64,000 nt of DNA from Verrucomicrobiaceae bacterium (GCA_019694165.1 JAIBCL010000008.1:1-64000); one strand, 5' to 3'; counted from the stretch's first letter, positions 8,030 through 16,500 are shown. Made by a program: numbers and translations. The notes: generated from the letters alone by a model not told the origin.

Positions 8030-10057
8030 TCAAATCACATACCGAAACTCCGCGCTCGCCAGCAGCGCCTGGACCAGCGTTGACCACCGATACGCCGCCT
8101 TGTCTTTCTCATCCGCCGGCGTTTCGAGAGACTGCATCATTTCGATGGCGGACTTTGCCTCATCGGCGGCTGCATCACGGCTGAAGATGGCGCGATACAC
8201 GCAGCGCACGCGAAGTCCGTCATCGCGGATCGATGCGTCATCTAGGACGCGCCTGGCCAGCGCATTGGCTGCATCGACGACGAGGCGGTTGTTCATCATG
8301 AAAAGGCTCTGCGAGGGCACCGTGGTCACCTCGCGCTGGCCTTTGATCTGTGTGGGATTTGGAAAATCCCACGTCTCGTGCATCTCGGGCAACAGATCGC
8401 GGAGCACGGGCAGATAGACGGTGCGATACGGCGACGAAACGGTCAGCTTGCTGCCGGTGCGGCCCGTGTTGCCTTTGCCGCCGGTGCCGACAACCTGGAT
8501 GCCATCGGGCCGGTCGAAGGTCAGTTCGCCGCTCAATTGCAGCAGCGAATCGCGCATGACTTCGAGTTCCACGCGACGCGGACTCATGCGCCAGTGCAAT
8601 TCATTTCCCGGATCGATCTCGCTGCTCTGCGCATTCGCATCGGCACTGAGTCGATAGGCGCGGCTCATCATCATCGCGCGGATGAACTTCTTCACCGACC
8701 AGCCCGTCTCGACGAAGCGGATGGCGATGTGATCGAGCAGTTCCTCATTCGTCGGCTTCGTGCCGGTGATGCCGAAGTTATCGACGGTGCCGACAATGCC
8801 TTTACCGAAGAGATGCGCCCAGATGCGATTCGCCATCACACGCGAGGTCAGCGGGTGCGTCGGCTGGCAGATCCATTGTGCGAGCTGATAGCGGCCGCTG
8901 ATCTTGCCCTCGACCTTTGGCAGCGACGGCAAACTCGGGATCTTCAAGTCACCGCGATGCGGTGTCTTCCCTTCATCATATGGATCGCCGGCGATGCGGA
9001 TCGGACAGTTCTCGATCTTGCCTTCGCTCACGCCCATGGCGAGTCGCGCATCATAATTGTAGGTCGTGGCCTGCTTGCCGTTTTTCTGCGTCATTGACGG
9101 CTGCATCTGCATATCGTCCATCGCGTTCACTTCCCCGGGTTTGAGGAGTGTCGATGACTTTGAGGCGGACACGCTGGACTTGGTGGTCGGCAGTCGGAGC
9201 AGCCGGTCGGGATCTACATATAGATTCGCGCCGAGTTCCGCCTTGTGCGCCGTGCCCGACCACGTCTCGGTGCTGTAGAAGAGCCCGGCGAGTGCATAGT
9301 AATCGTGCTGCGTGACGGGATCCGTCTTGTGATCGTGACAGCGCGCACAGGCGATGGTCATGCCGAGGAAAGCACGCGTGGTGACGTCGATCTGATCGTC
9401 CACGCGATCCATCTTGAACTGCTCGTATTGCAGCGCCGTGAGATCGACGCAGCCGAGCGCGAGGAATCCGGTGCCGATGATGCTCTGCTTTTTCTCCTCG
9501 TCCGACTTCGCCGGCAAAAGATCGCCTGCGAGCTGCTCGGCGACAAAGCGCGTGTATGGCTTGTCGTTGTTCAACGAGTCGATGACCCAGTCACGATAGC
9601 GGAATGCCTGAATGAACGGCGCATTCCAGCTCCGGCCCACGCTGTCGGCATAGCGCACAACATCCAACCAGTGCCGAGCCCAGCGCTCGCCAAAGCGCGG
9701 CGATTGCAGCAGGCGATCAATCACTTTGGCGAAGGCCTGCTCGTCGGGTGCGGAATCATTTTCAAAAGCGGAGACTTCCTCGGGCGTCGGCAGCAGGCCG
9801 TGCAGGTCGATGGTGGCGCGACGGATCAAAGCCGCGCGAGGCGCATCGGTGTTGGGTTTGAGATTCTTCGCGGCGAGGCCGGCGAGAATGAAGCGGTCGA
9901 TGTCATCGCGCGACCACGAGTCGTTCGCGAGCTTCGGAAGCGCGGGACGGCGCAGCGGCTTGAAGGACCAGGGAAGGATGACTTTTTCGAGGACCGAGGC
10001 TGTGGCGAGTGTGCTTGCGAGAGCGATGAAGACAATCGCAAACTTTGCCCGCAACAA
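8030..10057 (-). CDS. PSCyt2/PSD1 (DUF1549 + DUF1553) protein
   Basis: A 675-residue exported protein of the PSD1 family. An N-terminal DUF1549 part (about 40-250) includes RWARHWLDVVRYAD and the haem-type motif CARCHDH. The C-terminal DUF1553 part (about 400-640) includes LTSRVMANRIWAHLFG and SQSLFMMNN. The extra N-terminal PSCyt1 haem domain of longer members is missing. I start it at TTG 10055-10057 because a signal peptide follows immediately and the length then matches the second copy (47099-49129, 676 residues). The frame continues up to ATG 10363, where it overlaps the previous stop as ATGA, but that extension is made of repeat sequence. Function of the family is unproven; it pairs with DUF1501. 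Confidence 0.88.
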   Translation of the reverse strand: MLRAKFAIVFIALASTLATASVLEKVILPWSFKPLRRPALPKLANDSWSRDDIDRFILAGLAAKNLKPNTDAPRAALIRRATIDLHGLLPTPEEVSAFENDSAPDEQAFAKVIDRLLQSPRFGERWARHWLDVVRYADSVGRSWNAPFIQAFRYRDWVIDSLNNDKPYTRFVAEQLAGDLLPAKSDEEKKQSIIGTGFLALGCVDLTALQYEQFKMDRVDDQIDVTTRAFLGMTIACARCHDHKTDPVTQHDYYALAGLFYSTETWSGTAHKAELGANLYVDPDRLLRLPTTKSSVSASKSSTLLKPGEVNAMDDMQMQPSMTQKNGKQATTYNYDARLAMGVSEGKIENCPIRIAGDPYDEGKTPHRGDLKIPSLPSLPKVEGKISGRYQLAQWICQPTHPLTSRVMANRIWAHLFGKGIVGTVDNFGITGTKPTNEELLDHIAIRFVETGWSVKKFIRAMMMSRAYRLSADANAQSSEIDPGNELHWRMSPRRVELEVMRDSLLQLSGELTFDRPDGIQVVGTGGKGNTGRTGSKLTVSSPYRTVYLPVLRDLLPEMHETWDFPNPTQIKGQREVTTVPSQSLFMMNNRLVVDAANALARRVLDDASIRDDGLRVRCVYRAIFSRDAAADEAKSAIEMMQSLETPADEKDKAAYRWSTLVQALLASAEFRYVI

Positions 10058-10060
10058 AGT

Positions 10061-10234
10061 CCCCCTCACCCCAACCCTCTCCCAATGGGAGAGGGAGACG
10101 AAGGCGCGCTGCGCCGATGCGAAAAGCACAATGAATGGCGTCCGAACATTCAAATGATCCGGCCTGCCAATCAGCTGACGGACGGCGCAAGCATCAACTC
10201 CCTCTCCCACGGGGAGAGGGCTGGGGTGAGGGGG
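10061..10234. repeat. 174-bp inverted-repeat element (CCCTCACCCC type), copy 2
   Basis: It has the same ends and double-hairpin plan as 7780-7951, with related inner edges (GAGGGAGACGA then GGCGC...GCTGCGCC) and a diverged middle. It stops 3-4 bp before the TTG taken as the start of the PSD1 gene. The purine-rich GTGAGGGGGAC at its end sits where a ribosome binding site would be, so the element may provide the translation signal for that gene. Confidence 0.85.
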
Positions 10235-10321
10235 AAGAGTTCCGTTTCGTCTTGAATCACCCACCCACCTCCTGCTTCGATCTCGATACGACATCGTGAC
10301 CCACATGAGCTTCGGGAGACT

Positions 10322-10340
10322 CCAGTCACAGAGTGCCTGG
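10322..10340. repeat. 19-bp palindrome CCAGTCACAGAGTGCCTGG
   Basis: Arms CCAG-t-CAC and GTG-c-CTGG surround AGA. It lies just downstream of the pectate-lyase-like stop codon, in the gene-free stretch 10058-10359. It could be a short REP-type palindrome or a hairpin at the 3' end of that message. There is no U-run to call it a terminator. Confidence 0.5.
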
Positions 10341-10359
10341 ACTACTTTTTGAAGTGTCT

Positions 10360-12021
10360 TCATTGAGAAAGAGGTGGACGATGTCCGACACCGATGGAGT
10401 TGCAGAGCTTAGCGACGTTTTTCGCAAACACCTCGCTGAAGATCACGCCGCTCGGCGGCACGCCCTTATTGTGCTTCATCTTCACGCCGTGCTGCACCCA
10501 CGCACCGCGCTCGTCCATTGAGGCGATGATCTCGCGCGCGGCTTTCGACAGCTCGGCAGGCGTTTCTTTGATCGGTCGTTCACCAGCAGGCTTCGGCATC
10601 GCGCTCAAGCGCCGATGCTCGGCTTCGATTTCGTCGAGGATCGGATCGATGATGAATCCGTAGTGATCCGCAGGCCGCGCATTGCTGTAGGTCATCTCGT
10701 CGCCGCCGCCTTTCTTGCGCTGGAAGTAGATCGGCTGGTTGGTCTTCAATTCATAAAAGCGCGCGAGCTTGCCGTCGGGCAGCAGCGACTTCCGCAGATA
10801 GGCCAGCGCCTTCGGGATCGGTGCTAGCCACGATTTGTCACCGGTGGCGCGGGCGAGCATCATCAGCGCCTCCATCACTGTCTCGGACTCGCGGCTGCTG
10901 ATCGCGCTCGGCTCGAAGGCGCGGCTCCAGACGGGATGCATGTCGCGGTCATACTGCTGCGCCCACGCGGGCTGCGGATCGGGCATTTGCGCGAGCAGGA
11001 AAAACCGTCCCGCCTTCTTCGCACACTCGAGGTATCGTGCGTCGCCATAGACTTCGTGCGCGCGAAGCATCGTGTGCATCGCATCGGCTACCAGATCGTC
11101 ATTGATCACGTAGCAGCCGGTGAAATCCTTTGGCCACTTGCGCGGCCAGTCGTCGGGATACGAGGCCTTTTTTACCGGGAAACCGTCGTTCGACGGCGAC
11201 TGATCGGGAAAGCGATCGTAGCTCGCCGACCATGCACCGTTCGGATACTGCGCTTGCGCGAGCGACTTCAGGCCAAAGAGCGCCGCATCGTGAATGCGCG
11301 GCTCGGCGAAGTTCAGCACCTTGTCGATGCGAACGAGAAAACGCAGCGCGGACTGGGTCGTGTCATCGTCGAGAATGGTGAGGTTTGCTTCAAACGTGCG
11401 CCGCTTCCACACGTCCCAGCCGACAGAGATGGCACGCTCATTTTCAGGAACCCGATCCGGCACTGGCTTCCAGTCGAGATCAAAGCGATGGAAGTCCTTC
11501 TTCTCAGACACAGTCTCAAAATGAGCGCCGTAATGCCAGCCGCCGGACTGAAGCTGCCTCTGCGCAAGTGCGAGCGCGGCTTCTTTCGCGTAGCCGAGGA
11601 TTTTGGCATCCTTCGTGGCCTCAAACACATCGAGCATTGCCTCGCCCACGAGCGGCGTGCCGGGCGGCTGCACCCAGATGGTGTGCTCGTCGGTAACGCC
11701 CTCGCCCTCGCGCTTCTGGAGGTCGCCGCTGAAGGCATAAACGTAGCCGCCGTGGATGCTGACGTGATCGTGGAAGAAGGCGGCGGCTTTCGTCAGCGCC
11801 CGCGTGACTTCATCACATGAGGGTTGCTGCGCGTGCGTAAGCTGGGCGGCATGGAGAAGCAGCAGTATGATGAGCGCGGTCGCGACTCGTTGGAGTCCCG
11901 CCTTCAGGCGGTTCGGACGCTCTTGGTTTCCGATTCGCGAGTCGCGCGGGCTAAGGGAGCCGGGCGACTGCGCGGCGTGACCGGCTGAAGCCGGGACTCC
12001 AACGACAGCGGCTCCGCTCAT
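10360..12021 (-). CDS. Secreted pectate-lyase-like alpha/alpha-toroid protein
   Basis: About 553 residues from ATG 12021 (the frame is open to 12081). After the signal-like segment ALIILLLLHAAQLTHA come helical-repeat motifs typical of proteins annotated as pectate lyase in these phyla: HGGYVYAFSGDL, TIWVQPPGTPLVGEA, QLQSGGWHYG and YPNGAWSASYDRFP. I assign the fold with more confidence than the activity; the substrate may be another uronic acid polymer. The 5' end is odd: a 115-bp inverted-repeat element (11889-12003) is read in frame between the ATG and the hydrophobic segment, adding about 40 residues. No convincing ribosome binding site precedes either ATG, so the start is uncertain. Confidence 0.75.
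   Translation of the reverse strand: MSGAAVVGVPASAGHAAQSPGSLSPRDSRIGNQERPNRLKAGLQRVATALIILLLLHAAQLTHAQQPSCDEVTRALTKAAAFFHDHVSIHGGYVYAFSGDLQKREGEGVTDEHTIWVQPPGTPLVGEAMLDVFEATKDAKILGYAKEAALALAQRQLQSGGWHYGAHFETVSEKKDFHRFDLDWKPVPDRVPENERAISVGWDVWKRRTFEANLTILDDDTTQSALRFLVRIDKVLNFAEPRIHDAALFGLKSLAQAQYPNGAWSASYDRFPDQSPSNDGFPVKKASYPDDWPRKWPKDFTGCYVINDDLVADAMHTMLRAHEVYGDARYLECAKKAGRFFLLAQMPDPQPAWAQQYDRDMHPVWSRAFEPSAISSRESETVMEALMMLARATGDKSWLAPIPKALAYLRKSLLPDGKLARFYELKTNQPIYFQRKKGGGDEMTYSNARPADHYGFIIDPILDEIEAEHRRLSAMPKPAGERPIKETPAELSKAAREIIASMDERGAWVQHGVKMKHNKGVPPSGVIFSEVFAKNVAKLCNSIGVGHRPPLSQ
11889..12003. repeat. 115-bp element with GTTGGAGTCC ends, inside the 5' end of a gene
   Basis: It begins GTTGGAGTCCCG and ends CGGGACTCCAAC, with CTTCAGGC/GGCTGAAG inside each arm. 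The same end type (GTTGGAGTCCAGGCTT...) bounds the 117-bp element at 53381-53497, which also lies between a start codon and a hydrophobic export segment. Confidence 0.82.
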
Positions 12022-12117
12022 GCCACACGCAGATGCGATCCCAACTTGCCGTGACGGACTGGATTGGAACCTCGCGCACATGGGCCGGGCAGGTTTGGGA
12101 TGCGACGACGGCGGGTA

Positions 12118-13716
12118 CTACTTCGTCTCGAGCTTCACATCCTTCAGCCCGACATCCTTGAGCGCATCGAGCACAGCCCTCACCTTGCCGATCTCGGTCT
12201 TGGAATCAGCGCGGAGGATCACACTTTGATCGGGATTCTCGTCGGCGATCTGCTTCATGCGGCCGCGCACCATCTTGATGTCGATGACCTCGCCCTTGCT
12301 GTTCACGACGCTGCCTTCAGCGTTCACTTGGATGATCATCTGGGCGGACTCGATGGACTTGGTGGACGGGCGCTCGCCACGCTCGCCCTCGCGCATCTTG
12401 CCGCCGCCTTCGGCTTCGGCGGACTTGCGGACTTCACCTTCGCCATCGCGTGCTCCGCGTTTTGCACCTTCGCCCTTGCCTTCGCGCGCTCCAGTCTTTT
12501 TCATCTCACCATCGCGCGGGCCTTTGCGTTCGCCTTCGCCGTCGCGTGCGCCGGTTTTTTTCGTTTCGCCATCGCGCGCGCCTTCTTTGCGAGCACCATC
12601 GCCATCGCGGGCGCCATCGCGTTTGCGCGCGCCGTCGCCATCGCCTTCGCGGGCGGCTTTGCGGACTTCTTCTTTGGCACCATCGCCTTCGGCGGATTTC
12701 TTTTTCTCGCCGTTGGCGCGAGCGGTGGTGAAGGCAACAGTGGCGATGCCGAGGCCGACGGCAACGGAAACGAACTGGACGAGGAGGGAACGGGACGCGG
12801 GTCTCATGATGAGTTTCATGCGGTACTTGAGTTCGGATGGGCTGGCGGAAAACGAAGGAAGCAGCGCGGGCACGGGCGAGGCATAAAGCTCCGCGGTCTT
12901 GAGCAGGGCCTCGCCATAGCTGCGCCGTGCACCTTGATGCATGTGATGCAGCGCGGCTTCGTCGCAGGCAAGTTCCCGGTCCGCGCAGAACCGGCGGAAG
13001 AGCAGCCAGGCGAACGGATTGAACCAGTGCACCGCGCACGCGACGAGGCCGAGCCACGTCCACGCGCAGTCGGCGCGCTTCAGGTGCTGAAGCTCGTGAA
13101 GGAAAATGCCGCGCAGCTCCGCTGTCGTGTGGCGCCCGGTGACGTCGGCAGGCAGCAGGAGCAGCGGACGGAAGAAGCCGTGGACGGCGACGGACGGCAG
13201 TCCCTCGATGAGCGCGAGGCGCGGCGCGCGGCGCAGGCCCGCGGCGCGGGCGCAGTCATCAAGGAGAGAAACGAGCGCGGAGTCAGCAGGGAGAGCGGTG
13301 CGTGTGAGGCGCCGGATTTGAAAAGCGGAGGCACCGAGCCAGGTGAGCACCCCGGCTGCGCCGAGCGCCCAAGCGAAGGGGAGGGCGGCCTTTGCCGAAA
13401 GTGACGCGCCTGCCGGCACGCAGTCAGACGAGTCCGACACACCAGACCGGTCGGACGAAGCAGCAGCCGGAACCTCTGAAACCAATGAAACTTCCGCCTG
13501 CGGAACAAACGCCGCGCGCCATGAAACCGGCACCACCTCGGGCAGAAGCATGCGCACCAGCAAAAGCGCGGCCAGCAACGCACACCAGCGGGCCGGGATC
13601 AGCCGCAGATGCGAGATGCACAATACGACAAGCGCCGGCAGCAGCACGGCGAGCGAAGTTTCGAGCGACCAGACCGACAGGCGGCTGATCCATTCGTGGA
13701 CGATTGGCGCGTTCAT
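12118..13716 (-). CDS. M56 (BlaR1-type) membrane metallopeptidase fused to an ExbD/TolR-like domain
   Basis: A 532-residue protein. Residues 1-330 form an M56 domain: membrane helices near 17-38, 44-60, 113-133, 220-240 and 312-330, zinc-ligand motif HELQH at 207-211, and the downstream RELACDE at 247-253. Such proteins sense a stress and cleave a BlaI-type repressor. Residues 333-450 are a charged repeat (variants of GARDGEGERK). Residues 458-532 (IIQVNAEGSVV...VILRADSKTEIGKV...) look like the periplasmic domain of ExbD/TolR. The penicillin-binding sensor domain of classical BlaR1 is absent. It overlaps the repressor gene by four bases (ATGA, 13713-13716), so the pair is co-expressed. Confidence 0.88.
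   Translation of the reverse strand: MNAPIVHEWISRLSVWSLETSLAVLLPALVVLCISHLRLIPARWCALLAALLLVRMLLPEVVPVSWRAAFVPQAEVSLVSEVPAAASSDRSGVSDSSDCVPAGASLSAKAALPFAWALGAAGVLTWLGASAFQIRRLTRTALPADSALVSLLDDCARAAGLRRAPRLALIEGLPSVAVHGFFRPLLLLPADVTGRHTTAELRGIFLHELQHLKRADCAWTWLGLVACAVHWFNPFAWLLFRRFCADRELACDEAALHHMHQGARRSYGEALLKTAELYASPVPALLPSFSASPSELKYRMKLIMRPASRSLLVQFVSVAVGLGIATVAFTTARANGEKKKSAEGDGAKEEVRKAAREGDGDGARKRDGARDGDGARKEGARDGETKKTGARDGEGERKGPRDGEMKKTGAREGKGEGAKRGARDGEGEVRKSAEAEGGGKMREGERGERPSTKSIESAQMIIQVNAEGSVVNSKGEVIDIKMVRGRMKQIADENPDQSVILRADSKTEIGKVRAVLDALKDVGLKDVKLETK
12367..12720. repeat. Degenerate tandem repeat encoding the GARDGE linker
   Basis: This stretch of the M56 gene codes for residues 333-450, made of repeated blocks such as GARDGEGERKG, GARDGETKKTG and GPRDGEMKKTG. 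At DNA level GCCATCGCG and TTCGCC-type units recur, which favours slippage and length change. The product is a highly charged linker just after the last membrane helix, joining it to the ExbD-like domain. Confidence 0.8.
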
Positions 13717-14120
13717 TTTGGTCCTCCAGGTTTCTGATCGAGCATTTGACGAAGTTCGGCGATGTCTTTTTTGCTGAGCTTTTGTCGGTCGAGAAATGTG
13801 GCGAGCAGCGGAGCGACACGTCCGCCGAAGACACGATCGACGAGCGACTTGCTCACGGCGTGGGCACAGTGCGCTTCATCGACCAGCGGCCGGTAGCGGT
13901 ATTCCCTGCCCTGACGTTCGAAACCGAGCGCACCTTTCTTCACCAGGCGCGTGATGAGCGTCATGATTGTCGGCGGCTTCCAGTGCTGCGTCTTTCCAAG
14001 CGCGGCGATGACCTCGGCCGAGTTCGTCTCACCTCGCGCCCAGAACTCGCGCATCACGATCCATTCGGCATCGGAGATGGCGGGCGTCTGCGGCGGCTGA
14101 ATGCGAGTCTTGGGGGGCAT
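13713..14120 (-). CDS. BlaI/MecI/CopY-family transcriptional repressor
   Basis: A 135-residue winged-helix repressor. The DNA-binding domain covers about 16-85, with SDAEWIVMREFW, SAEVIAAL and the recognition region PPTIMTLITRLVKKGAL followed by the wing FERQGREYRYRPL. The C-terminal part (90-130) is the usual dimerisation and cleavage segment. It is encoded directly before the M56 protease expected to inactivate it. Two TACA-NN-TGTA-like boxes in its own promoter (see 14143-14187) point to autoregulation. No beta-lactamase lies nearby, so the signal is probably something other than a beta-lactam. Confidence 0.95.
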   Translation of the reverse strand: MPPKTRIQPPQTPAISDAEWIVMREFWARGETNSAEVIAALGKTQHWKPPTIMTLITRLVKKGALGFERQGREYRYRPLVDEAHCAHAVSKSLVDRVFGGRVAPLLATFLDRQKLSKKDIAELRQMLDQKPGGPK

Positions 14121-14142
14121 GCGAGAGCGGAGGATCGGGATT

Positions 14143-14187
14143 TACGTATGTAAATCAGTCATTAATTACACTTGTAGTTCGAGTCAA
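14143..14187 (-). promoter_or_regulatory. Promoter of the BlaI-M56 pair with two BlaI-like operators
   Basis: On the minus strand a TTGACT -35 (14182-14187) and a TAATGA -10 (14159-14164) are 17 bp apart. The box TACACTTGTA (14167-14176), a perfect TACA-NN-TGTA palindrome, fills the spacer. A second box, TACGTATGTA on the plus strand (14143-14152), lies just downstream of the -10 and is embedded in the longer dyad ATTTACGTATGTAAAT (14140-14155). The box centres are 24 bp apart. TACA/TGTA dyads are the known BlaI/MecI site, so repressor bound here would block its own promoter. Confidence 0.7.
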
Positions 14188-14302
14188 GATTCTTCTTGCC
14201 GGATTCTCGCCGCCGATGCATTCCCGCCGCGGCTTCCTTTGTGAAGGTCCGCATGGAGATGGAGCGGACATTCCTCCTGGAGCGGCGTGCGGGCAGCAGA
14301 GC

Positions 14303-15232
14303 TTACCGTCGCAGGAGCGGTGCAAGGAGATTCTCCTCGGCGATGATGCCGACGGGCTTGCCGGTCGCCCCATCATTGACGATCGCCAGGGTGCGACCGC
14401 GCTGACGCAGGCGCTGCAAGGCGGCCAGAGCGGACGTAGTCGCAGCGGTCTCGACGGCCGCGCGCATGTGCTGGCGCACGAGACGGTCGGGAGGCAGGCG
14501 TGCTGGCAAAGCGAGCAGTTCGAGAATTCCGGCGAATCCGCCATCGGGACCCATCACAGGGATGGCGACGAGGCCGCCCTCGGCGGCGAGCTTCAGTGCG
14601 TCGTTCACGGCGATGTCGGGCGGGACGGCGGCGGTCTTCGTCAGCGGAACCATCAGGTCGCCCGTTTTCCATCGCTTGTAATCGAGCACGCGCGCAATGA
14701 GCGCCGCGCCGGCCGGTGTGAGCAAGCCTTGTTTAGCGAGGCTGGCGGTCAGGTTCTTCAGGTCATCGCGCGCGGAGGATTCGCTTTGTGCGCCGGAGTC
14801 GGCCGGCTGTTTGCCGCGGATGACTTTGAATGGAACGCGAAGCATGCCGGCGATGAGAACCAGCGGATGAAGGTAGCGCAGAAGGCGGAACGGGTAGCGG
14901 CGGAAGATGGTCTTCGGGACGACTTCGAGTCCGATGAGGAAAACGGGCAGCGCGATGAGGAGGCCCACGGCATAGCCCCATGTACCGAGCGCCTGAATCA
15001 GCTTCCAATTGATGATGCTGAAAGCGGCGAGGTTTGCCATGTGGTTCACCACCGTGGCTGCGCCGAGGAGTGCATCGCGATCCTCGATGAGCGGGAGCAG
15101 CCGCGCAGCGCGCGAGTCGCCCTCGTCCGCGGCGTGGCGGACGCGCACGCGGCTGATGGACATGATGGCGCTCTCGATGCCTGAGAAGAGAAACGAGAGC
15201 ACAAGTGCAAGGATGAGCGCAAGCCAGATCAC
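14303..15232 (-). CDS. CNNM/CorC-type (HlyC/CorC) membrane protein, shorter partner
   Basis: About 309 residues, starting at GTG 15230-15232. The long frame upstream is a shadow of the next gene. The GTG has a GGAGGA six bases before it, overlaps the previous stop as GTGA, and is followed by the membrane segment VIWLALILALVLSFLFSG. The N-terminal half is a CNNM-type membrane domain with GIESAIMSISRVRVRHAADEG and LEVVPKTIF. The C-terminal half carries CBS-like segments (LMVPLTKTAAVPP..., TLAIVNDGATGKPVGIIAEENLL). The family acts in magnesium or other divalent cation transport; the ion here is unknown. It appears to form a two-subunit unit with the neighbouring paralog. Confidence 0.87.
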   Translation of the reverse strand: MIWLALILALVLSFLFSGIESAIMSISRVRVRHAADEGDSRAARLLPLIEDRDALLGAATVVNHMANLAAFSIINWKLIQALGTWGYAVGLLIALPVFLIGLEVVPKTIFRRYPFRLLRYLHPLVLIAGMLRVPFKVIRGKQPADSGAQSESSARDDLKNLTASLAKQGLLTPAGAALIARVLDYKRWKTGDLMVPLTKTAAVPPDIAVNDALKLAAEGGLVAIPVMGPDGGFAGILELLALPARLPPDRLVRQHMRAAVETAATTSALAALQRLRQRGRTLAIVNDGATGKPVGIIAEENLLAPLLRR

Positions 15233-16500
15233 GGGACGTCCTCCTCCGCCGGTTCGGGTTCCTTTTTCTCCGGCAGCCGCATCTCGACCTGCTGCACGCG
15301 CGTGCGGGACACGCGACGCACTTTGAGATCGATGCCGTTCACATTCACGCGCTCGCCGGGTTTCGGCAGATGGCCAAGCTGGGTGAAAACAAATCCGCCG
15401 ATGGTGTCGATGCCTTCCGCCTCGAGCGTTACGCTGAGTTCGTCTGCGATGTGGTCGAGCCGCGTGGTGCCGTCCATCAAATAACGCCCGCCGCCGAGGT
15501 CGCGTATCTCGACGCCCTCGCCCTGCCACGGCGCGGCGTCGTAGAGAAGCCAGTCCACGATTTCATCCTGGCTGACCATGCCTTCGAGTCCGCCATACTC
15601 ATCGACGACGAGCACGCAGCGCGCGCTGCCGCCGAGGTGTTTTTCGAGCGCCTCCATCGCGGGGAGAGTTTCAGGCACAAAGACGGGCGGACGCGCGCGG
15701 CTGAGAATGGCCGGCCGGCCGGCGAGCTTCCATGCGTGCGTGTCGATCACGCCGTGGACGGCGTCCGGCGTGTCGCCATGCACGACGACGAATCGTGACT
15801 CGGCGTGCTCGAGAACATCCGCGCCTTTTTCCTCGATGTCCGCGATGGCCAGCAGAGGCAGATTCACGCGCGGCACCATGCAGTCGCGCACGGTGAGCGC
15901 GGCCACGTCGAGAATCTCGCGGATGATCGCCGCCTCCGCCTCGTCGAGCGCGCCCTGCTCCTCGCGCATTTCGATCAGCGTCTCGAGTTCCTCCTGCGTG
16001 ATGGGCTGGCGCATCTTGATTTTTTTCGGCACGATGGAGCGCACGATCATCTCGCTTACGCGCTCGACCACGGCGATCAGCGGATCGAGGATGACACGCA
16101 CCGGCTTCAGCAGGCGCGTGCTGCCGATGAGGATCTCCGCAGGCGAACGCAGGGCAAAGAACTTTGGCGCGATGTCGCCGATGAACAGGCTCGCCACGAA
16201 AAGCGCCGCCGCGCTCAACCACGGATTCAAACCGGCGGCGAAAAGCGGGCCGGTCACGAGGAACAAGCCGAGCGCCGCCAGCGCGAGATTGAGAGCGGCA
16301 GACAGCAGCAACGCACGATGCAGGTGCGGGAAGGGATTTGAAGTGATGCTCTGGATCTGCCGCCGCACGCGCTCGCTCTGCGCCGCGAGCGCACCCGCGC
16401 CGATTTCGCGCGTGGTAAGAATCGCCGCCTCTGTGGCGGAGATGGCCGCCAGCAGGAGAAGCAGGCTCAGGTAGATCAACCCGGAGACGAGAAGTGTCAT
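15229..16500 (-). CDS. CNNM/CBS/CorC-HlyC domain membrane protein
   Basis: A 423-residue protein with the complete family layout. A CNNM membrane domain (about 1-175) includes ISATEAAILTTREIGAGALA and GDIAPKFFALRSP. A CBS pair follows (about 200-320: VRDCMVPRVNLPLL, CVLVVDEYGGLEGMVSQDEIVDWLL), then a C-terminal CorC_HlyC domain (about 335-415: MDGTTRLDHIADEL, IGGFVFTQLGHLPKPGERV). Members were once called haemolysins but are now linked to Mg2+/Co2+ homeostasis. It overlaps its shorter partner by four bases, so the two are translationally coupled. Confidence 0.93.
   Translation of the reverse strand: MTLLVSGLIYLSLLLLLAAISATEAAILTTREIGAGALAAQSERVRRQIQSITSNPFPHLHRALLLSAALNLALAALGLFLVTGPLFAAGLNPWLSAAALFVASLFIGDIAPKFFALRSPAEILIGSTRLLKPVRVILDPLIAVVERVSEMIVRSIVPKKIKMRQPITQEELETLIEMREEQGALDEAEAAIIREILDVAALTVRDCMVPRVNLPLLAIADIEEKGADVLEHAESRFVVVHGDTPDAVHGVIDTHAWKLAGRPAILSRARPPVFVPETLPAMEALEKHLGGSARCVLVVDEYGGLEGMVSQDEIVDWLLYDAAPWQGEGVEIRDLGGGRYLMDGTTRLDHIADELSVTLEAEGIDTIGGFVFTQLGHLPKPGERVNVNGIDLKVRRVSRTRVQQVEMRLPEKKEPEPAEEDVP

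Noticed and set aside
8030-10363. Start at ATG 10363 for the first PSD1 protein
   Set aside because: The ATGA overlap is tempting, but the added 102 codons are repeat sequence and the signal peptide would be internal; the TTG at 10057 gives the same length as the second copy. It remains possible.
12064-13404. 446-residue plus-strand frame opposite the M56 gene
   Set aside because: Low-complexity Ala/Phe-rich reading of the charged repeat on the other strand; the minus strand has HELQH and a coupled repressor.
13713-14120. Beta-lactam resistance locus
   Set aside because: Only the repressor and protease are BlaI/BlaR1-like; no beta-lactamase or penicillin-binding sensor domain is present.
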